Shown piece after piece: positions 19,913 to 28,786 of a DNA stretch of 64,000 nucleotides. Position 1 is the stretch's first letter. Each line of letters starts with the position of its first letter. The position numbers were made by a program, and so were the translations under genes. The notes below the pieces were generated by a model. That model saw only the letters and a list, made by a program, of their open reading frames with translations, searched no databases and was not told the origin of the DNA. This stretch comes from Gemmatimonadaceae bacterium (lineage in GTDB: Bacteria; Gemmatimonadota; Gemmatimonadetes; Gemmatimonadales; Gemmatimonadaceae), in NCBI GenBank assembly GCA_025934775.1, contig JAICWO010000006.1, forward strand, positions 186,001-250,000, given 5' to 3'.

Positions 19913-19985
19913 GAGGGGAGAGTAGAGAGTAGAGAGTAGAGAGAATTCTCAACTCTCAACTCTCCACACTCCACTCTCATTCTCT
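19904..19985. repeat. Heptamer-array inverted repeat A, between convergent genes
   Basis: The left arm is a tandem array of GAGAGTN units (19904-19945). The right arm (19946-19985) is the reverse complement array NACTCTC. The centre is the palindrome GAGAATTCTC at 19941-19950. About five or six 7-bp units lie on each side. The element spans both convergent stop codons and could fold into a long imperfect hairpin, so it probably works as a bidirectional terminator. Confidence 0.85.
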
Positions 19986-21560
19986 CACGAACGACGCCAT
20001 CGTCGCGCCGATCTGGTCCATCGCCGCTTTGGCGTTCCAGCGGTCGGCGCCGTTGTAGATCAGCGAGAACGCCAGCACCTCGCCGTTCCGCGCGGTCACG
20101 TAGCCGCCCAGCGCCGCGACGGTGTTCGTGGTTCCGGTCTTGGCGTGCAGGTTGCCGCGCGACGGAGCGCCCTTCCCATGACGCTTGAGCGTCCCCGACT
20201 CACCCTCGACCGGGAGCGCGGCATGAAAGACGGGGCCCCAGTCCGCGTGGTGCACGAAGCCGAGGAGCTGCACCATCGAGCGCGGCGTCACGTGGTCGAG
20301 CTGCGAGAGCCCGCTGCCGTCGGAGACGTCGACCACGGTCTGCGAGGTGCCGACCTTGCTCGAGAGAAACTGGCGCAGGTACGTCAAGCCATTTGCCGCC
20401 GAGCCGACCTGCTTCGTCGCGTCGTGCTCCGTCTCGCGGAACAGCAGCTCGGCGTACAGGTTGATGCTCTCACGATCCATCTCGCCGATGATCTCGGATA
20501 GCGGCGGTGAGGTCACGGCGGCCACCTCGGCGGCGCCGGCCGGCGTCGCGCCGACGCGCGTTTGCCCGTCGACGGTGATACCGAGCTTCTGGAGCGACGC
20601 GCGCAGCGCGCCCGCCGCGAAGACGGCCGGATTGTCGACCACGAGCGAATACTTGAGCGGACCGGAGTGCGCACCGATCGAGCCGCGGACCGCGATCGAT
20701 CCGTCGGACTGGCGCGATGCGCGGATCGATCCACCGCTGCCGCCGGTCAGCCGCACGGAGCTCTGAACGGGGATCGCGGTGGAAGCCGGATCGAGCGTCA
20801 CCGAAGCCGACTTGCCGTTGGGCTGCACCACGACCCAGACGAGATTCTCGTTGAGCGAGAGCGCCGACACGCGCGCGGCGTAGGAGGCGCCGAGGTAGCT
20901 GGTCTTCCAGCCGTCCGGCACGAGCTGGCCGTCGAACGCGGACGCGTCGCCGACAATGTCGCCGCGAACGTGCTTCACGCCGGCCGCGGCGATCTCGCGC
21001 GCGAGCACGTCCATCGGCTCGGAGTCCTTCCAGAAACGCGGACTGAGCGACGGGTCGCCGCTGCCGCGGAGATACAAGCTGCCGGTGAGCGTGCCGTCGG
21101 CGCCGATCTGCCCGTCGCGAAGCACCGGGGTATGGAAGCGGTAGTCCGGACCGAAGTGGTCGAGCGCGATCGCCGACGTGTACATCTTCATCGTGGACGC
21201 GGGCTGCATCGGCGCGTCCGCGTTCTGCGCGAAGAGCGTGTCGCCGCGCGTGAGCGAGACGATGATCGCGCCCCACTGGCCGCTCCGCGTGTGGGCGGAG
21301 AGCGCCGCGCCGACGTCGCTCGCCAGCTGGCTAGCGCCGTGCGGCGCCGTCCACGCGGGTCCGCTCGCCTTTTTCTTCGCGCTGGATTGAGACTTCTTGG
21401 TCGCGCGGCGCTTGGGCCGGGTGGTGCTGCTCGACGATCCGCGCGAAACCGCCGCACGCAGCGAGGGCTGCTGCGCGGCGAGTACGGTTGGCGCGCCGAA
21501 CATCGCAATGGCGAGCAGCAGCGTGCTCTGCCGCTGTGCGCGGCGGAAGGCGGACGTCAT
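19977..21560 (-). CDS. dacB: D-alanyl-D-alanine carboxypeptidase/endopeptidase (PBP4 type)
   Basis: The 527-residue periplasmic class C penicillin-binding protein trims or cleaves peptidoglycan cross-links. A signal peptide (SAFRRAQRQSTLLLAIAMFG) precedes a basic, Ser/Lys-rich linker (about 50-70). The catalytic motifs are PASTMK (SxxK), ESINLYAE (SxN) and HAKTGT (KTG). A long insert between SxxK and SxN is typical of PBP4. ATG 21560 is chosen because it starts the signal peptide. The unusual basic linker may bind the wall or membrane. It is convergent with the preceding oxidoreductase gene across repeat A. Confidence 0.92.
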   Translation of the reverse strand: MTSAFRRAQRQSTLLLAIAMFGAPTVLAAQQPSLRAAVSRGSSSSTTRPKRRATKKSQSSAKKKASGPAWTAPHGASQLASDVGAALSAHTRSGQWGAIIVSLTRGDTLFAQNADAPMQPASTMKMYTSAIALDHFGPDYRFHTPVLRDGQIGADGTLTGSLYLRGSGDPSLSPRFWKDSEPMDVLAREIAAAGVKHVRGDIVGDASAFDGQLVPDGWKTSYLGASYAARVSALSLNENLVWVVVQPNGKSASVTLDPASTAIPVQSSVRLTGGSGGSIRASRQSDGSIAVRGSIGAHSGPLKYSLVVDNPAVFAAGALRASLQKLGITVDGQTRVGATPAGAAEVAAVTSPPLSEIIGEMDRESINLYAELLFRETEHDATKQVGSAANGLTYLRQFLSSKVGTSQTVVDVSDGSGLSQLDHVTPRSMVQLLGFVHHADWGPVFHAALPVEGESGTLKRHGKGAPSRGNLHAKTGTTNTVAALGGYVTARNGEVLAFSLIYNGADRWNAKAAMDQIGATMASFVRE

Positions 21561-21791
21561 GCCGGACGAGGGGGCAACAATGGTACCGAGGTCGAGGTTC
21601 GAAAAAAATCTTGGCGCGGTAGCGCTCGTTGAATGACGCGCACTGGTGGCGGAGCGTTGCGGGCTATGAGTCCTGACGCTGAGTTCGGGTTGTCGGACAC
21701 GGACTGCCACGGAGAACTGCCCGGGCTAGATGGAGAATCCAAAATCAACGCCGGATTCGTCGCGCGAGGAGTTCTCGCGCCACATCGAGCA

Positions 21792-21823
21792 CCCCCGTGC
21801 AGTCGCCGTGTATTCCGTGCCCC
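21792..21823 (-). repeat. Intergenic repeat F, copy 1
   Basis: On the minus strand this segment reads GGGCACGGAATACACGG and continues to GCACGGGG. Nearly the same sequence occurs at 44308-44336 and, inverted, at 44508-44539. Here it sits alone in the 290-base gap between dacB and ctaG; the rest of that gap holds no recognisable gene. Confidence 0.8.
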
Positions 21824-21850
21824 ACACCAAGCCGACCCTACACACCAACA

Positions 21851-22708
21851 TTACTCGGCGATCGCGTAATCGACCTGCGCGCCCGCCTGCGTCTCGACAC
21901 CGCCGCGCTGCTGCCATCGGAAAAAGATGACCGTGACGATGCCATAGAAAAACAGCCCGCCGGGGATCCACATGATCAGTCCCCCCATGAGCTGATCATT
22001 CAACGGCGTGATACCCCAGACGCGCGGCGCGGTGGCGTAGAACGGATAGAGCACCGTGTCCGCGTAGGTGATGTACACGGCGACGATCGACATCGGTATG
22101 CTCATCAGAAACAGATACAACATCTGCCCCGGATAGCTGAGCCGCGGCAGCTCGGGCATGGGACTCAGTACGGGCCACCACATCAGCACCGCCGCCACCA
22201 TGAACGTCAGATGCTCGACGATGTGCACCGGGTGGTGCGCGAGCGCGTAGTTGTAGAGCGGCGGCAAATGCCAGCCGGCGATCGTAACGTTGAAGATCGC
22301 GAACGCGTGCGACGGCTTCGTGATCCACCGCGCGACGGGCGCGACGCCTGGAATCGCGAGCGCGGGACGGAGGATCCCGCCCGGCGTTCCCATGATCATC
22401 AGCGGCGGTACGACCAGCGTGAGCAGCAGGTGCTGCACCATGTGCGCGCTGAACAGGAACGTGTCGCTCAGGTCGTGCAGCCAGCCGTTGAGCGAGAAGA
22501 ACATCACGATCAGCGCGCCGTAGTACAGCGAACGCTGAAGGGTCGAAGGGCTCGCGCCGTGCGGCGTCCCTTCGCGTGCCGCGCGACCCCAGCCCTTCGA
22601 CCCTCTTTCGTACAACACCGCCAAACCGATGATGCCGATGACCGTGCTCGGATGCACGGAGAAGCTCGGGCTGAGTCGCGCGCTTGCGTGCAGCAACGCG
22701 ATCGCCAT
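21851..22708 (-). CDS. ctaG: Cytochrome c oxidase assembly factor CtaG (caa3 type)
   Basis: The 285-residue multipass membrane protein has about seven hydrophobic helices. Conserved histidine-bearing motifs of the caa3_CtaG family are present: SAHMVQHLLLTLVVPPLMIMG and HHPVHIVEHLTFM, plus GWHLPPLYNYAL. Family members support copper insertion into subunit I of caa3 oxidases. It is the last gene of the terminal oxidase cluster, four bases after ctaF, which fits co-expression. This is the CtaG of the caa3 family, not the mitochondrial Cox11 family. Confidence 0.9.
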   Translation of the reverse strand: MAIALLHASARLSPSFSVHPSTVIGIIGLAVLYERGSKGWGRAAREGTPHGASPSTLQRSLYYGALIVMFFSLNGWLHDLSDTFLFSAHMVQHLLLTLVVPPLMIMGTPGGILRPALAIPGVAPVARWITKPSHAFAIFNVTIAGWHLPPLYNYALAHHPVHIVEHLTFMVAAVLMWWPVLSPMPELPRLSYPGQMLYLFLMSIPMSIVAVYITYADTVLYPFYATAPRVWGITPLNDQLMGGLIMWIPGGLFFYGIVTVIFFRWQQRGGVETQAGAQVDYAIAE

Positions 22709-22712
22709 TACA

Positions 22713-23063
22713 TCAACTCCCGATCGAGAGGTGTCCGAAGAGGAAGAGCAGCGACACGAGCGTCGCCATCGCGATGATCAGCGGCCCCGTGAACAACCCT
22801 CTGAAGATTTTGTGATCGTACTTGAGGTGCATGTAGAACAGCACCACGATCGCGAATTTCGCCGCCGAGAGGATCAGCAGTACTGGCACGAACGCGGCGG
22901 ACGCGACGAACGACGGAATGTAGTATAGCCAGACTTCGCCCACCGTGATCAGCGTGAGAATGAGCGCGACCCACTTGTACTGCTTCCACGTGGGATGCTC
23001 GTGCATCTCGCCCATCGCGTGGACGTCGATGTCGGCGTTGGTATGCGTGAACTGGTCAGCCAT
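22713..23063 (-). CDS. ctaF: Cytochrome c oxidase subunit IV
   Basis: The 116-residue protein has a short hydrophilic N-terminus (with HTNADIDVHAMGEMHEHPTW) and three predicted membrane helices: WVALILTLITVGEVWLY, VPVLLILSAAKFAIVVLFYM and PLIIAMATLVSLLFLFG. The segment FAIVVLFYMHLKYD is characteristic of COX4_pro. Subunit IV stabilises the oxidase complex and does not carry redox centres. It lies 18 bases downstream of ctaE. Confidence 0.9.
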   Translation of the reverse strand: MADQFTHTNADIDVHAMGEMHEHPTWKQYKWVALILTLITVGEVWLYYIPSFVASAAFVPVLLILSAAKFAIVVLFYMHLKYDHKIFRGLFTGPLIIAMATLVSLLFLFGHLSIGS

Positions 23064-23081
23064 GGTCGGTGCGCCCCGCCC

Positions 23082-23735
23082 TTAGTGGATGAGGTAGACG
23101 AGCGTGAAGATCGCGATCCAGACCACGTCGACGAAATGCCAGTAGAGCGCGGAGATGTCGACGAGGATCGCGTCCTTGGGACCGAGCCCGCGCTTCATGT
23201 CGATCGCGAGCAGCGTGACGAGCCAGAGGACGCCGGCGGTGACGTGCGCGCCGTGAAAGCCCGTCAGGGTGAAGAACGACGAGCCGAACAGGTTGGTCCT
23301 GATCGTGAGCCCCTCGTGCACGAACGACGTGAACTCGTACGCCTGGAAGCCCAGGAACGTGGTGCCGAGGATCGCCGTGACGAGGAGCCAGAGCTTGGAC
23401 GAGCCCATGATGCCCTCGTAGCCCGGCTTGCCCCGGTTCTCGACCGCGGCCAGCGCGAGCACCATCGCGAGCGACGACATCAGGAGCACGAACGTCGAGA
23501 CCGACGTCACGGGGATGTTGAGGATCGCGTGCAGGTGCGTGGCGCACTTGGGCGGATCGCACGCCTCGTGCGGGAACGGCCCGACGACGCTGCGGCCCTT
23601 GTAGATGAGATACGTGGAGATCAGCGACGCGAAGAGCATGCACTCCGAGCCGATGAACGCCCAGATCGCGATCTTGCGATGATCGAGACCGGTGCTCGTC
23701 GGCGGGTGCGCGTGAGTGGCGACTGCGGTGGCCAT
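23082..23735 (-). CDS. ctaE: Cytochrome c oxidase subunit III
   Basis: The 217-residue protein has about five membrane helices and the subunit III motifs WAFIGSECMLFASLIS, TGFHGAHVTAGVLWL and ISALYWHFVDVVWIAIF. Subunit III has no metal; it stabilises proton pumping by subunit I. The start at ATG 23735 gives MATAVATHAHPPT, matching the way the adjacent ctaD begins MATAAVSPAYAHAG. A heptamer inverted repeat (23741-23835) separates it from ctaD. Confidence 0.93.
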   Translation of the reverse strand: MATAVATHAHPPTSTGLDHRKIAIWAFIGSECMLFASLISTYLIYKGRSVVGPFPHEACDPPKCATHLHAILNIPVTSVSTFVLLMSSLAMVLALAAVENRGKPGYEGIMGSSKLWLLVTAILGTTFLGFQAYEFTSFVHEGLTIRTNLFGSSFFTLTGFHGAHVTAGVLWLVTLLAIDMKRGLGPKDAILVDISALYWHFVDVVWIAIFTLVYLIH

Positions 23736-23740
23736 TGCGT

Positions 23741-23835
23741 GAGAGTAGAGAGTTGATAGTGGAGAGTGGAGAATGAAAGCGGAGTCAACGTGGCTGCGAG
23801 TTGTTGCCACCCTCCACTCTCGACCCTCCACGCTC
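23741..23835. repeat. Heptamer-array inverted repeat B, inside the oxidase cluster
   Basis: The left arm has five 7-bp units (GAGAGTA, GAGAGTT, GATAGTG, GAGAGTG, GAGAATG; 23741-23775). The right arm has four complementary units (23808-23835). It lies between ctaD and ctaE, which are on the same strand, so it may adjust expression or mRNA stability of the distal genes. The unit is the same as in repeat A. Confidence 0.85.
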
Positions 23836-23839
23836 GCTG

Positions 23840-25837
23840 TTACGTGTGATTCGGCTCCAGCGGCGACGTCAGCCACAGGTACAGGCTCGCCGTCATCGCG
23901 GCGGCGAACACGAGGACGCCGGTGATCGCCAGATCGGTCTTGTCTTTGTGGATCAGAATCAGGCTGCCGAACATGAACGTCATGAACAGCGCGACGAAGA
24001 GCGGCTTGATCGTCGGGAAGGGCATCGGAATGCCGAGCTGCTCCGCCGTCTTGAGCGGCACCTTGGTCGACGCCTGCTTCGCGTTCGGGTTGATGCCGCC
24101 CTCGGGCGTGCCCGCGCTCAGATGGTCGTGGAACGCGGCCACGTGCTTGCCGCCGACCTGCACGTCGTTGCGCTCGTCGCCGTGCTTGCTGTGCGGCACT
24201 TCGGCGGTGAGTTGCGGCGACTTGACGTCCCACAGCGGATAGCGCGACGTCACAGTCGGGATCACGGCGAAGTTGTACTCCGGCGGCGGCGACGGGATCG
24301 ACCACTCGAGCGTCGGCGCACCCCACGGGTCATCGCCCGCGATCTCGCCGTTCTTGCGGCTGCGAAAGAGGTTCCAGAAGCCGATGATCACGCCCACGGC
24401 CTGGATGTACGCGCCGATCGAGCTCATGAGGTTGAAGATGTGCCAGCCCTGGCCCGCGTCGTACGTGTAGATGCGGCGCGGCATGCCGTAGAGGCCGGAC
24501 CAGTGCATCGGCATGAACGTCAGGTTGACGCCGATGAACGTGAGCCAGAAGTGCCAGTTGCCGATGGATTCGCTCAGCTTCCGGCCGGTGATCTTGGGGA
24601 AGTAGTAATAGATGCCGCCCCAGAGGCCCATGAGCGAGCCGGCGACGAGCACGTAGTGAAAGTGCGCGACGATGAAGTACGTGTCGGTCTGCTGCAGGTC
24701 GGCCGGCGGCGAGGCGTGCATCACGCCCGAGATGCCGCCGATCGTGAACAGCGCGACGAGCGAGATCGCGAACTTCATCGCGACGGTGAAGCGCAGGTTG
24801 CCGCCCCACATCGTGAAGATCCAGTTGAAGATCTTCACGCCGGTCGGAATCGCGATCAGCATCGTCGTCACCGAGAACACCGAATCCGCGATCGGACCCA
24901 TGCCCACGGCGAACATGTGATGCGCCCAGACGCCGAAGCCGAGGAAGGCAATGAGGATTCCTGAATAGACCATCACCGGGTAGCCGAAGATCGGCTTGCT
25001 CGAGAAGGTCGGCAGGATCTCGGAGACGAGGCCGAACGCCGGCAGGATCAGGATGTAGACCTCGGGATGCCCGAAGATCCAAAACAGGTGCTGCCAGAGG
25101 AGGGGATCGGCGCCCGCCGTCATCGTGTAGAAGTTCGTCCCGAAGAAGCGGTCGAATTGCAGGAACACGAGCGCGATCGTGATGACGGGGAACGCGAGCA
25201 CGAGCAGGAACTGCACGACGAACGCCATCCACGTGAACATCGGCATGCGCATCAGGTTCATCCCCGGCGCGCGCATGTTGATGATCGTCGTGATGAAGTT
25301 GAACGCCGCCGCGAGCGACGAGATGCCGAGGATCTGGAGGCCGAGCATCCAGAAGTCGATGTTGAGGCCCGGCGCGTACGCCATCGTGGTGAGCGGCGCA
25401 TAGCCGAACCATCCGCCGTTCGGCGCCATGCCCAACAGCCACGACGAATTCATGAACAGCGATCCGAACAGATACACCCAGTAGCTGAACGCGTTGAGCC
25501 GCGGGAAGGCGACGTCGCGCGCGCCGATCTGGAGCGGGATCAGGAAGTTGAAAAACGCCGCGGAGAGCGGCATCACGACGAGGAAGATCATCGTCGTGCC
25601 GTGCATCGTGAACAGTTGATTGAACGTGTCGGCCGAGACGACGTGGCCGTTCGGTCCCTGCAACTGAATGCGCATGATGAGCGCTTCGGTGCCGCCGATC
25701 GCGAACCAGGCGAGCGCCGTGTACAAGTACAGCGCGCCGATCCGCTTATGGTCGACGGTGGTGAGCCAGCTCCACACGCCGCTCTTCTCCGATGCTCCGG
25801 CGTGAGCGTAGGCTGGGCTGACGGCGGCGGTTGCCAT
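23840..25837 (-). CDS. ctaD: Cytochrome c oxidase subunit I (haem-copper, type A1) with a C-terminal extension
   Basis: The 665-residue protein carries the low-spin haem and haem/CuB centre that reduce oxygen and pump protons. Twelve helices span about 25-510. CuB ligands and the Tyr-His cross-link site are in FGHPEVYILILP, and other haem and CuB ligands are in GVWAHHMF and VAHFHYVLV. Glu in HPEVY places it in type A1. TGVKIFNW carries the K-channel lysine. Residues about 540-665 form an extension: a hydrophilic stretch and two more helices (LFVALFMTFMFGSLILIH and VLVFAAAMTASLYLWL). GGAG precedes the ATG. Downstream of ctaC. Confidence 0.95.
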   Translation of the reverse strand: MATAAVSPAYAHAGASEKSGVWSWLTTVDHKRIGALYLYTALAWFAIGGTEALIMRIQLQGPNGHVVSADTFNQLFTMHGTTMIFLVVMPLSAAFFNFLIPLQIGARDVAFPRLNAFSYWVYLFGSLFMNSSWLLGMAPNGGWFGYAPLTTMAYAPGLNIDFWMLGLQILGISSLAAAFNFITTIINMRAPGMNLMRMPMFTWMAFVVQFLLVLAFPVITIALVFLQFDRFFGTNFYTMTAGADPLLWQHLFWIFGHPEVYILILPAFGLVSEILPTFSSKPIFGYPVMVYSGILIAFLGFGVWAHHMFAVGMGPIADSVFSVTTMLIAIPTGVKIFNWIFTMWGGNLRFTVAMKFAISLVALFTIGGISGVMHASPPADLQQTDTYFIVAHFHYVLVAGSLMGLWGGIYYYFPKITGRKLSESIGNWHFWLTFIGVNLTFMPMHWSGLYGMPRRIYTYDAGQGWHIFNLMSSIGAYIQAVGVIIGFWNLFRSRKNGEIAGDDPWGAPTLEWSIPSPPPEYNFAVIPTVTSRYPLWDVKSPQLTAEVPHSKHGDERNDVQVGGKHVAAFHDHLSAGTPEGGINPNAKQASTKVPLKTAEQLGIPMPFPTIKPLFVALFMTFMFGSLILIHKDKTDLAITGVLVFAAAMTASLYLWLTSPLEPNHT

Positions 25838-25872
25838 TCGTCTATGTCTCCAGTTTCCAGTTCAGCGTTTCG

Positions 25873-27177
25873 TTATTTCAGCGTCTGCAAGTACGCCACG
25901 ATGTCGGCGATCTGCTGATCCGTGAGACCGGATTTCATCGTGGTCTTCGCCACCGGATCGTACTGGCCCATGCCGAGCGTGAGCATCAGCACCTTGGGCT
26001 TCATCACCCGGGCGTTCTTGATCCAGCGCGCCAGGTGCTGCGCGTCGTTCGGGTACAGCCCCGCGGCGATCGTCGTGCGCGACGCGATGTGCGTGAGGTT
26101 CGGTCCGACTACCCCGACCATCATCGGATTGCCCTTGATCGTGTGGCAGCCGAGGCACGCACCTTGTCCCACCACCAGCTTCGCGCCATTCGCCGGGTCG
26201 CCGTGGCCGAGCAGGTTGTCGTCGAACGTGAGTCCCGCCGGATACGGCGTCTGTGGGATCGCGTAGCTCGGAATCGAATCGCGCGGATACGCGATGAACC
26301 CCGCCTGCGTGACCTGCGCCGCCGGCGCCTGCGCTACGGTCGCCGCGGGAGTCGCCGGCGTCTTCGTGCCGGGAGCCGCCGCTGCCGCCGCTGCCGCAGG
26401 TGCGGTCGTCGCCGGCGGCGCGGCTGTGCCAACGGCGTTCTCCGCCTGGTGCTTGGCCCAGCTCTCGAAGTCGGCCGGCGATACCGTGAACGCCTTGAAG
26501 CGCATGTTCGCGTGGTTCTCGCCGCAGTACTCCACGCACGCGCCGTTGAACACCGCGGCGGTCGTCGAGTCGGGCGTGTACCACAAGTAGTTCGTGTGGT
26601 TCGAGACGACGTCGCGCTTGCCCGCGAGCGCCGGCACCCAGAACGAGTGGATGACGTCCGCCGAGTGCAGCGTGAAGTTCACCGTGCGGCCGATCGGCAG
26701 GTACAGCTCGTTCGCCGTCACGACGTTGTACTGCGGGTAGCGGAACTCCCACCACCACTGATGCCCGATCACCTCGACCTGCAATGCGTCCGAGCGCGCC
26801 TTCGCCTGCGTCTTGAAGATCGTGCGGACGGTCGGGATGGCGATCATGATCAGGATGAGCAGCGGGATCACGGTCCACGTGATCTCGAGCGCCGTATTGC
26901 CGTGCACGTGCTGCGGCGCGGCTTGTCCGGGGCGGTGCCGGAATTTGATGAGTGTCCAGACCAGGATGCCTTCGACGACCACGAAGACGATCGTGCCGGC
27001 CCAGATCAGGATCTTGAAGAGATAATCGACATCCCGATTGAAGTCCGTTCGATGATGAAAGATCGATTCGGGATGGTTTTGACCGCAGGCGGCGAGCAAC
27101 AGCGCCAGGGCGACCGTCAACGCAGCCGCACCCGCTTGGCGGGTACCCGGCCGGCGCAGGCGGGTAAGAACAGGCAT
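25873..27177 (-). CDS. ctaC: Cytochrome c oxidase subunit II fused to cytochrome c (caa3 type)
   Basis: The 434-residue lipoprotein has a lipobox ALLLAACGQ, two membrane helices, and the periplasmic cupredoxin domain with binuclear CuA ligands in GACVEYCGENHANM. The aromatic electron-transfer patch is GHQWWWEFRYP. An Ala/Pro/Thr-rich linker (APPATTAPAAAAAAAAP) leads to a C-terminal cytochrome c domain with haem attachment CLGCH. The fusion defines the caa3 class, which takes electrons directly through its own cytochrome c. ATG 27177 gives the signal peptide; an in-frame GTG further up gives 15 extra residues. It is the first gene of the cluster. Confidence 0.95.
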   Translation of the reverse strand: MPVLTRLRRPGTRQAGAAALTVALALLLAACGQNHPESIFHHRTDFNRDVDYLFKILIWAGTIVFVVVEGILVWTLIKFRHRPGQAAPQHVHGNTALEITWTVIPLLILIMIAIPTVRTIFKTQAKARSDALQVEVIGHQWWWEFRYPQYNVVTANELYLPIGRTVNFTLHSADVIHSFWVPALAGKRDVVSNHTNYLWYTPDSTTAAVFNGACVEYCGENHANMRFKAFTVSPADFESWAKHQAENAVGTAAPPATTAPAAAAAAAAPGTKTPATPAATVAQAPAAQVTQAGFIAYPRDSIPSYAIPQTPYPAGLTFDDNLLGHGDPANGAKLVVGQGACLGCHTIKGNPMMVGVVGPNLTHIASRTTIAAGLYPNDAQHLARWIKNARVMKPKVLMLTLGMGQYDPVAKTTMKSGLTDQQIADIVAYLQTLK

Positions 27178-27335
27178 GGTGTGTCCTTGAACCGGCGTTC
27201 TGAGCGGCCGGGCGACTCCCAACCGCTCGTTGTCGATATTATGGATGGAGCAACGGGAACCTACCGGCTACAAAGAGCCAAATCAAGCGAGCACGCTCGG
27301 CTGTAGACGCGCGGCGGACAGCGCGTTACGCGTGC

Positions 27336-27722
27336 TCAGTCGTCGGTTGCCGGTTTCGCTTTTTCCTCGTGCACCGCGTGCTTGTCTTTCGTCTGCGTCA
27401 TCGCGATCTCGAGCGACTGCTTGACCTGCGCGACGCCTTCACGCAAGGTGCGAACGCGCATTGCCTCGCTGGAGCCGCGGCTGGCAGCAAGATTGACGCC
27501 GGTGATCTGATCCGAGATCAACCCGAACTGCGCCTTCAGATTCTCGGCGAGCGACGGCAGCTGGCGGCGAATGTTCATGACGAACACGGTCGCCGGCTGA
27601 TTCCGCTTCACCGCCAACGCATACTGCTCCACCAGCCCGTTGATGCGCTGGAGCAGCAGCAGCGCTTCGTCGAGCGTTTTCATCTTCACGACGCCGGTGG
27701 AGTCGAGCCGCGCGCCGGCCAT
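27336..27722 (-). CDS. Conserved hypothetical helical protein
   Basis: The 128-residue product is largely alpha-helical with a heptad-like pattern (LDEALLLLQRINGLVEQYAL and MRVRTLREGVAQVKQSLEIA) and a charged tail. No catalytic or metal motif is seen, and no signal peptide is present. Its ATG overlaps the stop of the upstream pncB (TAATG), so the two are likely co-translated. Its position before the oxidase operon does not by itself give a function. An internal ATG at residue 14 is an alternative start. Confidence 0.7.
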   Translation of the reverse strand: MAGARLDSTGVVKMKTLDEALLLLQRINGLVEQYALAVKRNQPATVFVMNIRRQLPSLAENLKAQFGLISDQITGVNLAASRGSSEAMRVRTLREGVAQVKQSLEIAMTQTKDKHAVHEEKAKPATDD

Positions 27723-28783
27723 TACTTCACCCGCTCCAACCGCGGGTTCTCGCGCAGCGCCCGGCCCGCCTTGGATTCGGCCTTGCCGTTCACCTGCACG
27801 ATGTCGGCGGTGAAATCGAAGCGGCCGTCGAACAGCGCCGCGCCCACGCCGTACGCGTCGACGGGCACACCATCCTCCTCGAACGCCCGAATGCGCGCGA
27901 CGTCGAAGCCGCCCGAGACGATGATCTTCACGTCGCCAAAGCCTTCGGCGTCGAGCGCGTTGCGCACGTTCCACACGAGCTGCGCGTTGACGCCGGTGGG
28001 ACGGAACATCCCCATGTGCGGCAGCACGGATTTGTCGACCATGTTCTCCGCGGTGTCGAGCCGCACGCCCCAGAGCCGATCCTCGAGCGCACGCGCGACC
28101 TCGAGGCTGGTCTTCACGCAGTCGTTGTCGTAGTCGACGAGCGCGATCACGTCGACGCCTTCGATCGCCTCGCAGAAGCGCTTCGTCGCTTTGACCGTGT
28201 CGCCGCCGAACGCGGCGATGAGCGCGTGCGGGATCGTGCCCACCGCCTTCCCGCCAAAGAGCGATCCCTGTGCCTCCGTGGAGACCATCTTCATCCCGCC
28301 GACCATCGCCGAATAGCCGTCGCCCGGCTGGGTGCCGAACACGTCGTCGCGCGCTCCAAAGAACATTGCCGGCTTGGACTGCGCGGCCTCGCAGACGAGC
28401 TTCGCGTTGGTGCAGATGCGCGTGCGGCGCGCCAGCACGCCCAAGCAGAGCGTCTCGAGGTGCGCGAAGGCGTCGTACGGCCCCTCGATCGTGAGCACGG
28501 TGTCCCAGCTCTCGTACCGGTCGCCCTCGTACAGCGCGTTCACGACCAGCGCATTCCAGTCTTCTGTACAGAGTTTGAGCATCGCGACGGCTTCATCGAT
28601 GCCGCCAAGCCAGCCTTCGTCCTTGCCGCTGAACTGCATCAGCACGCGCGGCGGCTTGCTCTCCCGGCGCACCACGTCGCGGGCGCGCACGAAGTACGCG
28701 TCCGTGAACACGCCGCGCGTGATCTGCTCGACGGGCAGATTGAACGCGGCGGGATCGATGCGTTTGCGGCGGCGGGGGGGCAT
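27722..28783 (-). CDS. pncB: Nicotinate phosphoribosyltransferase
   Basis: The 353-residue enzyme should make nicotinate mononucleotide from nicotinate and PRPP in the Preiss-Handler route to NAD. Recognisable parts are the N-terminal TDAYFVRA, the catalytic-face segments LETLCLGVLARRT and GTIPHALIAAFG, the phosphate-binding region DVIALVDYDND, and IIVSGGFDVARI near the C-terminus. It is shorter than E. coli PncB but matches the short bacterial type. ATG 28783 begins just downstream of repeat array C. The 3' end overlaps the next gene. Confidence 0.85.
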   Translation of the reverse strand: MPPRRRKRIDPAAFNLPVEQITRGVFTDAYFVRARDVVRRESKPPRVLMQFSGKDEGWLGGIDEAVAMLKLCTEDWNALVVNALYEGDRYESWDTVLTIEGPYDAFAHLETLCLGVLARRTRICTNAKLVCEAAQSKPAMFFGARDDVFGTQPGDGYSAMVGGMKMVSTEAQGSLFGGKAVGTIPHALIAAFGGDTVKATKRFCEAIEGVDVIALVDYDNDCVKTSLEVARALEDRLWGVRLDTAENMVDKSVLPHMGMFRPTGVNAQLVWNVRNALDAEGFGDVKIIVSGGFDVARIRAFEEDGVPVDAYGVGAALFDGRFDFTADIVQVNGKAESKAGRALRENPRLERVK

Positions 28784-28786
28784 GGT

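Noticed and set aside
19904-19985. CRISPR array
   Set aside because: Units are 7 bp with no spacers and inverted arms; there is no cas gene.
27288-27337. Hairpin terminator between the small helical gene and ctaC
   Set aside because: Only an 8-bp stem with a loop of more than 30 bases and no T-tract; not convincing.
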